A stretch of DNA of 64,000 bases from Madurella fahalii (taxonomy: Eukaryota > Ascomycota > Sordariomycetes > Sordariales). The DNA lies in contig CM056876.1 in NCBI GenBank assembly GCA_029876055.1, positions 3,286,001 to 3,350,000 on the forward strand. The letters are read 5' to 3'. This document shows positions 56,130-64,000 of the stretch, piece by piece (the stretch's first letter is position 1; each line of letters opens with the position of its first letter). The position numbers were made by a program, and so were the translations under genes. Below the pieces are notes generated by a model. That model had not been told where the DNA came from, did not search any database, and worked only from the letters and a program-made list of their open reading frames with translations.

Positions 56130-57215
56130 ATGATCCGGTCGCTAACCCTAAGAATGGCTGAGAACGCAACAAAGCGACTCAAGACGGACAACGGCGGCGT
56201 CGCCATCGGCACGCACAATGGCCATTTCCACGCCGACGAGGCGCTGGCCGTCTACATGCTGCGGCGGCACATCCCGGCCTATGCGGGCGCGCGGCTGGTG
56301 CGCACACGCGACCCCAAGCTCCTCGACGAGTGCCACACGGTCGTCGACGTCGGCGGCGAGTACGACGCGGCGCGCAACCGCTACGACCACCACCAGCGCA
56401 CCTTTGGCACCTCGTTCCCGGGCCGCCCGACCCGGCTGAGCAGCGCCGGCCTGGTGTACCTGCACTTTGGCCGCGAGATCGTGGCTCGCCGCCTGGGCCA
56501 GCCCGAGGACAGCGAGCAGGTCGGCCTGGTGTGGCGCAAGATCTACGAGAGCTTCATCGAGGCGCTCGACGCCCACGACAACGGCATCGGCGTCTACGAC
56601 CCGGCCGGGCTCGCCGCCGCCGGCCTGCAGAAGAAGTTCTCGGACGGGGGCTTCACCCTGGGCGCCATGGTCGGCCGGCTCAACCCCAACTGGAACGACC
56701 CCGTCCCGGAGGACCCCGCGGCAGCCCAGGACGCCGAAGACAAGCGCTTCGAGCTGGCCAGCCAGCGCATCGGCGAGGAGTTTGACCGCGACCTGGACTA
56801 CTTCACGCAGGCCTGGCTGCCCGCGCGGAAGGTGGTTGCCGAGGCCTTTGCCGCGCGGAGCGAGTACGACGGTCAGGGTCGCATCTTGGTGCTGAAGCGG
56901 CAGTCGGCGCCGTGGAAGGACCACCTCTACACCCTGGAGGAGCAGCAGCCCGCGGGCGGCAAGGTGCTGTACGTGCTGTACCCCGAGAAGCCCACGCCGG
57001 ACGCAAAGTGGCGGATCCAGTGTGTGCCGGTCGCCAAGGACTCGTTTGAGAGCCGAAAACCGCTTCCCGAGGCCTGGAGGGGGTTCCGTGATGAGGAGTT
57101 GGATGAGATATCGGGCGTTAGCGGCTCCGTCTTCGTGCATGCGTCGGGCTTCATTGGTGGGAACAAGACGTTTGAGGGGGCGCTAGCGATGGCGAAGAAG
57201 GCGCTCGAGCTTTGA
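56130..57215 (+). CDS. MYG1: MYG1 family DHH-type exonuclease
   Basis: A single exon of 361 residues. Conserved motifs are IGTHNGHFHADEALAVYMLR near the N-terminus, DVGGEYDAARNRYDHHQRTF with the DHH metal motif, LSSAGLVYLHFG, EALDAHDNGI and, at the end, SGSVFVHASGFIGGNKTFEGAL. Human MYG1 is a 3'-5' RNA exonuclease in nucleus and mitochondria that matches transcript processing in both; the fungal protein should act likewise by homology. Two starts are possible: 56130 and 56154 (codon 9). The longer one has a short basic hydrophobic lead (MIRSLTLR), which could favour mitochondrial import. GC content is very high, which leaves long open frames on the opposite strand. Confidence 0.94.
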   Translation: MIRSLTLRMAENATKRLKTDNGGVAIGTHNGHFHADEALAVYMLRRHIPAYAGARLVRTRDPKLLDECHTVVDVGGEYDAARNRYDHHQRTFGTSFPGRPTRLSSAGLVYLHFGREIVARRLGQPEDSEQVGLVWRKIYESFIEALDAHDNGIGVYDPAGLAAAGLQKKFSDGGFTLGAMVGRLNPNWNDPVPEDPAAAQDAEDKRFELASQRIGEEFDRDLDYFTQAWLPARKVVAEAFAARSEYDGQGRILVLKRQSAPWKDHLYTLEEQQPAGGKVLYVLYPEKPTPDAKWRIQCVPVAKDSFESRKPLPEAWRGFRDEELDEISGVSGSVFVHASGFIGGNKTFEGALAMAKKALEL

Positions 57216-58066
57216 AGTACATGCTGTACGTACCTACCTTTACCTACACACCCTTAATGCCGCTCTGTCGCTGCCCAAGCGGCTCGTGCGCAATCGTCAG
57301 GAGGGGGTTGGGCATCCAGGCGCCTCGGACCGCGACACCGACCTCAGCCAGGGACTCACCAGACACTCCGACAACGGAGAGCGGGATCAGTGGAAGGTGT
57401 TAGGTCGTGGTATCGACTGTGTTGGAACTCTTGAGGAGTGCGCCGCTGGGCTCACTGCAGACCGGGTCCAAACCCATTTGAGGATTTGTCGGCAAATCTT
57501 CGCCCAGAGAAGAATCCATTTACTTCCTACCAACAAAAGGAAGTTACATGTAGTACAGATAGCAAGAAACCCCAAACTGCGGAGGGAATTGCTCTCGTGT
57601 ACGCACCTTCTCCCGTACTCGTTCTTGCTGTTTGCCGCAAACCTCGAGACCTTATCCGCAAACCGGGTGCTCAATCTCTCCGTTACCCCGTCTGCCGCAG
57701 ATAAACGAGAAGGTGGAAGTGTGCTGTAGGCCGAAGGAGACAAGGCACCGGCTCATAGAAACCACAAAAATAGGCCTGTGCCAAAGATAGGGATAAATAC
57801 AAAAATCAAGACAAGTCCCAATCCCGTTATCCATCCTCTGTCGTCACCGTCTGGGAGGATCAGCCCAACGCCGCAAGAGTTTTGTTTTTCATGATCTCAT
57901 AAGTCTTGGAGTACCTTCTGTCCTGACCGTGAAACTCCGCACACATTCCGAAGAAGGGGTGAACACAGCCCGGCGGTTATTTGGCTGCAAGAGTAGCTCA
58001 TGCTTCGATTGAAATCCCGAGTTTCATGTTCGTAAAACTTGTAGCAGCTTTGCAGGCGCACATATT
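57216..58066. other. Convergent intergenic region, no gene seen
   Basis: 3' flanks of MYG1 (+) and Igo1 (-). Only short frames without features. Confidence 0.55.
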
Positions 58067-58128
58067 TCACCGCCGGATTGGAATATCCTGTCGGTCGTCG
58101 GTTGCACTTTGGGGGTTTTTGCCAGCGG

Positions 58129-58166
<38 letters not shown>

Positions 58167-58680
58167 TGCTGCTCGTCGGTGGCCGCCTCGACGTCCTCGG
58201 CGCTGGTCTCGCGGTTCAGAAAGCTGCTCTCCTTGACGGGACTGCCAGCCTGCATGCCGGGGTGGTGCTGGTGATGGATGTGCGGGTGCAACAGACTGCC
58301 GATGCCGTTGGGACCGCTGACAGGGCTCGAGAGGTGGGGGATGTTTTCGGGCACCGGGTGTTGGCTGCCGACGGCGCCCGTGTCGACACTGTCGCCCTTG
58401 CCCGCCTTGCTCATGGCATAGTCGCCGCTGTCAAAATATTTGCGCTCCTTGAGATGCTTGGCGAAATGGTCGCTGCGCGTCGGCAGCTTGCCGTACAACC
58501 TGAAGAGCCGCTGCTCCTCGGGGGAGAGGGACTGCGGGGTCAAGAGAACGCGTTAACCACGACATTCCTTGGGTAGATTTCTTTCCCCGGCTGCCATATG
58601 GTCATCGGCCCTCCTAGCAGCCGATAATTCAAAACTCGACGCACCTTAATGTCAACCTTCTTCGCCTGGAGAGGATTCAT
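58067..58680 (-). CDS. igo1: Endosulfine family protein (Igo1/ARPP19-like)
   Basis: Two exons (58680-58645 and 58531-58067) give 166 residues; the intron is 113 nt, phase 0. MNPLQAKKVDIK joins SLSPEEQRLFRLYGKLP, and the invariant FDSGDY motif is at 45-50. Ser47 of this motif is the site phosphorylated by Greatwall/Rim15 kinases. The phosphoprotein then inhibits PP2A-B55, linking TOR and nutrient signals to quiescence, mRNA protection and mitotic entry. The C-terminal two thirds are disordered, His/Pro-rich, and carry a run of 14 Gln (58130-58171). Confidence 0.92.
58130..58171 (-). repeat. CAG repeat encoding 14 Gln in Igo1
   Basis: On the coding strand the run is two CAG, one CAA, then eleven CAG. 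The long uninterrupted CAG part makes length change by slippage likely. Confidence 0.9.
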
Positions 58681-59872
58681 GGCTTGTGGCCCTGTCGAAG
58701 TTCGTGCACGGTTGGCTGACCGTTCGGTTGCCAATCGGACCCCCGAAGTTTGGATCTTGGCTGCGAACAAAGGCTGTTGGGGAAACCCGGTACGTTCAAA
58801 TCGTCAAATCGACGACGCTATACAACACGTGCTACTTCTCCCACTTTCTGTCTGGACTTTAGTGAGGGTCGAAACCGGTGTTGGAGAGGATGCGGAAGTG
58901 GGATGGCCTCAGTGTTGCGGAAAGGTGGAGTTGTCGTCACTGCAGTGGGTTTTATGCTGGCGGATATGGTTGGGGGTCTTCGGCTAACGGCGGGCCTGTC
59001 ACACGGCAATGCTGGCCTGGTCCCCTGGTTGACGATCGGCCTTGCGTTCAAAGAGACGAGGAAACAAAACAGGAGGGAAGAACGTCTTTTCTGGCCAAAG
59101 GTAGTGTTGTTTATATTCCCTCTACATTTATTAATAACACTAGACCAGTGTTGACGTTGCTTTGCGGTTGTTTTGCCGTGCGACGAAATTCATGCGGTTG
59201 TTGGGCAGACCCTTGTTCATGTTACTGATATACCTCAAGGATGCCATTAACCGTAGACGCATTGATCACTTAGCGGTCTTTGCGCTTACCGACTGAGATC
59301 ACAGCCAGCATGCAACAGCCGGCACTAACCATTGGGCACAACCCCTCGCTCTGCTCCTTTGGTTCCCCGTCACATCATCAAATCATCGAACCATCAACCG
59401 CGCCACTCAGCTCCCTCAGGTGGCATCCAATAGACGAAGCAGCAGGTTCAATATCTGCTGTGCTACATGCCCCCCATACCTTATCTTCTTTTCCCGGATA
59501 GGCAAAGGCGCAAATTGCCTGGCACATGAAAATAGAGACTTCACAACAGCTTCCATGCTACCCGGCTTGCAGCCAAGCCATCCAACCAGCGTCCCCGAAT
59601 TGCACGAGATAATCCCCAAGATGGTAATTTGGAATGAGGCGTCGCAGTAATTTCATCATCATATATTATAAAAGTAGAGGAGCATCCGGAATGTGCTAGA
59701 ACGAGCGCACTTGAGTCCTGTGTGTACTTGTTACCTCACTTTACAACCACCCCAAAACAATACAAAAGCTGCAACAGCAACAACGGCAACGGCAACAGCC
59801 CTTCACCCGCCCTCGGACGACCTCGACCCTCCAAAACCCTATACCTCCCAAGATAGTGTAGTATCTTGTGGC
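58681..59872. other. Intergenic region, no gene seen
   Basis: Lies upstream of Igo1 and downstream of the glutaminase (both minus strand). It includes a CAA/ACGG-rich simple stretch at about 59765-59800. No supported gene. Confidence 0.5.
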
Positions 59873-62315
59873 TCACTGGGGCAAAGCCAACAAAGCAAAA
59901 AACCCCCCCACAACCGGCCTCGCCACAAACGTCGGCCCGTCCCGCGGGAACCCCCCCGTCTCGGAATCAAACAGATCCGTCATAGCCCTGTCGCTCGACG
60001 TCGCCCCGACCCAGTTGGCCAGCTTCTCAATGAGCATGTCCCTCGTCCCCGTGTTCGCGACGGCGGCGGCAAACATCTCCCAGTCGGACTTGGCCCAGTT
60101 ATGCCGCGTATCCAGGGGCACGGCGTGCTCGTTGGCGACCGTCGGGTAGAAGGCGCTCTGCATGTCGTAGATGGACCGGGGGATGAAGTCGAGCGAGAGG
60201 AGGGCGTCCGCGTAGATGTTGTAGAGGAGGCCTGTTTGCGGGTTGGGAGTTTTAGTAAGGCTTGCGTAAGTGAATGGTTTGGGAGGGACAGGAACGGAGC
60301 GGGGGGTGGTACCGTGGCTGTCGGCGTCGCCGTAGCTTAGGGTTGTGTGAGGCGGGTTTGCGTCCGAGTTGATGGCGTAATTCTGCCATTGCGTGAGGTA
60401 GCTGTCAGCGATGGCGCTGAAGGGATCGGAGTTGTTAGTCAGCTGGGCAATCTGGGACATGGCTTTCAGGCCGATGATGCCCTTGATGGCTAGGTTGGTT
60501 TGATTGCTGTAGAACGGTTGTCAGTATGGATGCGGACTTTGGAAACAGGGAAGGAGAGTGACGACTTACGCTAATGGTCCCGCAAAGTCATCTGTGCTGA
60601 GTTGGTGCGATGGGATCAACGAGTCGTTGACGAGAAACTCGGCCCACTGGGACAGCTTAGGGTAGTGAGCCGAGAGGTAGCCTACGTCACCGGTGCGTTG
60701 AGCATAGGCGAGGCTCATGATGATCATGTTGCCGCATTCCTCCAACGGCATAGGCTCGTCGTTGCCGGCCGGATACCCCCGGGCCACGGGAAAGGTGCCC
60801 AGATCGTGGATGGCCCAGGCGTTCGGATACGCTCCGCTCTCCTGGTTCTCGAACAGGGGGTCCAGCAGGTATCTGCCGAGAGACGCATTGAGATACAGGA
60901 TGATGGGGTACGCGGGGAAGATAACGTCGACAGTTTGGATGTCGCTGTTCGAGCTGATCTCCTTGAGGAAAATGTAAGGCTTTGACGAAGTGCCGGCATA
61001 CTGCAGAGCACCGAATGTCTGACGGACGGCAAGTGTCGTGACGATGGCATAATTCTTTCCAGCTGCCCTCTCCGAATCTGTCTGTATCTTCTGGTCAAGA
61101 ACGGAAGACACCTCGGTGGCATGCTGATAGTCGTTGTAGAACGCCACAACAGCCGAGATCTCGTTGTCATAGTGAGATGACCATAGCCCCGGCACCGCCG
61201 TTAACTCGCCACTCAGGCCCGCGAAATGGATAACTTGATCTTGGATGAGGCCGAGAGTAAAGACTCTCTCCACCTCTTCCCTGACATCACCTAGGTCGTG
61301 AGAGAATGCAAACACAGGCCTGTTTGGTTTGTCAGTCTCAGCTAGCAGTACCCGTTCATGGCCAGGTGCTCGGAGTCGGCTTACCAACGGTCGCTAACCG
61401 GTCGAAAGTTTGTCTCCTTCGTATTGGCGAGCCGTCCGTTATTCACGAACTGGTCTCGTACCACCGTGTCTTGGCCAATCTGCCAGGTCATCTGTCCGTC
61501 GGATAGGTCAGATATTCCGGTCCTCGCATTCGATGGCTCGGTTCTTACAGCATTGCCGGAACGAGTAGCTAGGTACCACTGTCCCCAGCTCGCAATTTCG
61601 CGAGATTCAACAAATTGCTGCTGGTTTGCGCGGGAGAAGCGGTGGTACACGATATCGTTGGATGTGCTCGTGTCCCACTCGACAACCTGAGAATGATCCC
61701 CGCTAGTCCATTCTGTTCTGCTCGTTAGCCGGACTGCGATGGCCATTGGGACCCAAGGCGCATACCCCCAGAGACGTCCATGTATACTTGGACATTATGT
61801 GGGGCCCCATCCGAAGATTTGGCCTTGACTGAAATATAAGAGAACTGCAGGGACTGCCTCGCCATGTCATCGGGGTAGACGGGGGACAGGAACGTGACTG
61901 TCAGCGTAACCTTCCCGTCAACATCGAACGTGAAAATGCTCTTGGTCGACGTGTACTCCAGTGACACCTGGTTTACTGGTCCCGGCCCGGGCGCTCCTCC
62001 CATCCAGTTATAGGCTGCCCCATCAACTGTTACGTAACCTTGCCAGCCCTGAACCTGGGCCCTGTGTGATGGTTAGCCATTGTCACACTTTCGGAGGAGA
62101 TAGCGATGGGGCGGCGTGAGAGAACCCTACGTCCAAAACCGTGGCCAGGAGCCGGGGAGGATGCATTCTGGCCCGCACTGGAGCCAAGAATTTAGGTATG
62201 GCGATCGTACGGCCAGTGGGACCGCCGGAGGTCTCGTCGGGATAAACGTCGACGCAGCACCGACAAGGCTAGAGTGTATTGCCGCCAACGCGGCCGCCAT
62301 CTTGGTGAACCTCAT
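59873..62315 (-). CDS. gtaA: Secreted glutaminase GtaA
   Basis: Five exons (62315-62131, 62061-61766, 61712-61385, 61319-60570, 60506-59873) give 730 residues; every junction keeps phase. The protein starts with a signal peptide (MRFTKMAAALAAIHSSLVGA), then PAVPLAVRSPYLNSWL, WQGYVTVDGAAYNWMGG, EWTSGDHSQVVEWD, PVFAFSHDLGDV, LVNDSLIPSHQLSTDDFAGPLANQTNLAIKGI split here only by an intron, and AVPLDTRHNWAKSDWEMFAAA. These match fungal GtaA/TgaA-type extracellular glutaminases, which turn glutamine into glutamate and ammonia outside the cell. An upstream ATG (62333) would add six residues before the signal peptide and is less likely. Family members are about 690 residues, so length is normal. Confidence 0.92.
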
Positions 62316-64000
62316 GGGCCCCACAAATATCATAAGATCTATGTAGCTGAAGAATGTGGTGCAGGCACGCTGATAGGAAGAGAGACTAGGAGGGAAAGGG
62401 GGGCAAGTTTCGTTATTCTAAGGTCGATGCGGGCGATCAGCTGGAAACACAAGGTTAAGGTAACCCAGGTGCTGGGGATACACAAGACTGAAGACTGGTA
62501 AACACGGTACAGGCCATAAGAGTTGGCGTGAGCACAACAGCACTGCAGAGAAGGGGCAGATTCAGAGTGGGTTTTGTAGGCGGAAGGCAGCGCACGAAAC
62601 CGGGACAAGGACACGCACACGGGGATGGGACGCGGAGGGCCGGTGGTGACACAGAGATAATGGTAACAACAGTCAGTAGAAACTACATTTTGTCAAGTAA
62701 AGGGCCACACCCTCGGCGAGCCAGGAAATTGATAGATTAGGAAGGTCGTGAGAGCGGCAGATGGTGGCGCCCGTCGCCGCAAAACTCTTCTGTCGTGTTC
62801 GGTACTCATTCCGTGATGTAGGGAAGAGCCATGTCTCTCTCCTAGGCTGAGCCAGTCATGGGCCTCAAGCGGGGGGTTCATGATGTGGGACAAGGCACGA
62901 AGCCTCTGCTGCGTGCATGCCAAGAGCATCAAGGACGGCCAAGGTGGAGGCCACGCGCCAACCGCGATGTACAAGAGTGCAGGCGGCACTGGAGCATTCA
63001 TGCCCAGCCTGTGAAGTAGCATGAAGCTGTGAAATATTAACAGGGGCGGGGATAGGTAAGGTCCCGACGGAGGTGGCTTTGCGCTTGCTTTCACCAAGGA
63101 ACCCTCCTGCAGTGACAACCGTAAGCCTTTCGTAACTCTTACCGATGTTACCTGCGGCCTTCAACGCAACAATGAACCGAGTTGAGTAGGCGTGCTCGGA
63201 GAAGAACTGTGACTTTCGAGGTCTGCTGCTCCAGTCCTAAAGACGATCGGTACAATTACCGTATGGGATGCCATTGAGTGTGGAGGCGCGAGAAGGTTCA
63301 GCTGGCAGGTTTGTGGGCAGGGCTCAGGTCACGGAACTTTCGGATGGCATGTACACACATCAGAACCCCACATTGTCTTGTATTGCTGGAGTCATGACTG
63401 TCGCCTCATGCAGAAGGAACCTGGGGAAGGAGGAGGAGGTTGGGTTCGAAGCCTGGAATGCCATTGGCAAGGCTGCAGGGGCTTTGGCCAAGGATTCTGT
63501 GGGGAACCAAAGCTAATCCTGGACAGGGAAAGCGTTCGCCGATCGGCCGGCTGGGCATCACCTGGGCGATCGCCAAGTCTTCCCAAACTCTCCACGTACG
63601 AACTCTCATTCCTTCCCTGCAGCGCCAGGTCGCCTCAAGCAAGCATTTTGGACAGTTCTACTTAAAGTATCTACCCGCCTGTCCTGGTTCTCATTCTTTA
63701 CGATAAATGCGCAGTATCTTTCCCGATTTCCTCGCGAGCTCGGCCGCAAGCTCCTCACCAAGCGAAGTGCTGTAGGCACCACGCAGCACAGGGAAGTACA
63801 GCATCGTTTCTCAAGTTGCTGTAGCGGGCCAATCCAGCCCGCATAGCGTTGTGATTGTGACACGTAAAACTCTTAAAGAGGAAGGCAAACTGTGGGACCC
63901 TGCTCTTGGTTGCTACTCCCATGCCATGAAGCCTGGATTCTGTCAAACTCTGGAACCTCGCTGTAACGTTGGAGAAGCCTCCACCTCGCTCTCTCAATGT
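62316..64000. other. Upstream region of gtaA to window end; possible 3' exon at 63691-63804
   Basis: No firm gene. On the minus strand 63804-63691 reads a short frame ending LGEELAAELARKSGKILRIYRKE and a stop, which looks like the end of a real protein. It could be the last exon of a gene whose earlier exons lie beyond base 64000. A possible acceptor lies just upstream, but the joined frame could not be confirmed. Confidence 0.3.

Noticed and set aside
56148..57140. 330-codon open frame antisense to MYG1
   Set aside because: A shadow of very GC-rich third codon positions on the other strand; low-complexity Val/Leu/Ala composition.

Overview
The window looks like genomic DNA of a filamentous ascomycete, most likely a sordariomycete. 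Genes carry short introns (mostly 50-110 nt). Both GC-rich coding DNA and AT-richer decayed DNA are present. A HET-domain incompatibility relic, a secreted glutaminase, an INO80 Iec3 subunit and an endosulfine are typical fungal content. I traced gene models by translating across introns and checking codon phase, so exon coordinates are predictions from sequence alone.

Layout. 1-5500 is an accessory, decaying region. It holds the 3' part of an unrecognised minus-strand gene with in-frame stops, a 585-bp miniature LTR element with perfect 136-bp repeats and an intact 5-bp target duplication inside that gene's likely intron, relics of WD40 repeats, and a HET-domain pseudogene broken by a stop and three frameshifts. 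From about 5970 to 62300 the window is mostly ordinary housekeeping and accessory genes separated by long gene-poor stretches. In order they are: hotdog thioesterase (-), tRNA pseudouridine synthase (+), bZIP factor (+), MFS transporter (+), Thr-rich secreted protein (-), ureidoglycolate lyase (+), a 2390-residue DNA cytosine methyltransferase/SNF2 fusion (-), 2H phosphoesterase (+), PH-C2-RasGAP (+), cyclophilin-40 (-), D-aminoacyl-tRNA deacylase (-), CCR4-NOT subunit Not3/5 (+), C2H2 factor (+), NADP-isocitrate dehydrogenase (+), Iec3 (-), MYG1 (+), endosulfine Igo1 (-) and secreted glutaminase GtaA (-).

Themes. Three genes touch chromatin or mRNA control (the methyltransferase/SNF2 fusion, Iec3, Not3). 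Two relate to starvation and TOR signalling (Igo1, RasGAP) and two to nitrogen scavenging (ureidoglycolate lyase, glutaminase). They are not arranged as a cluster or operon, so no pathway grouping is claimed. The most notable items are the methyltransferase/SNF2 fusion (DNMT5/Rad8-like) with a non-canonical catalytic motif, and the miniature LTR element whose primer-binding region is complementary to the predicted 5' end of its own transcript, as in self-priming Tf1-type retroelements.
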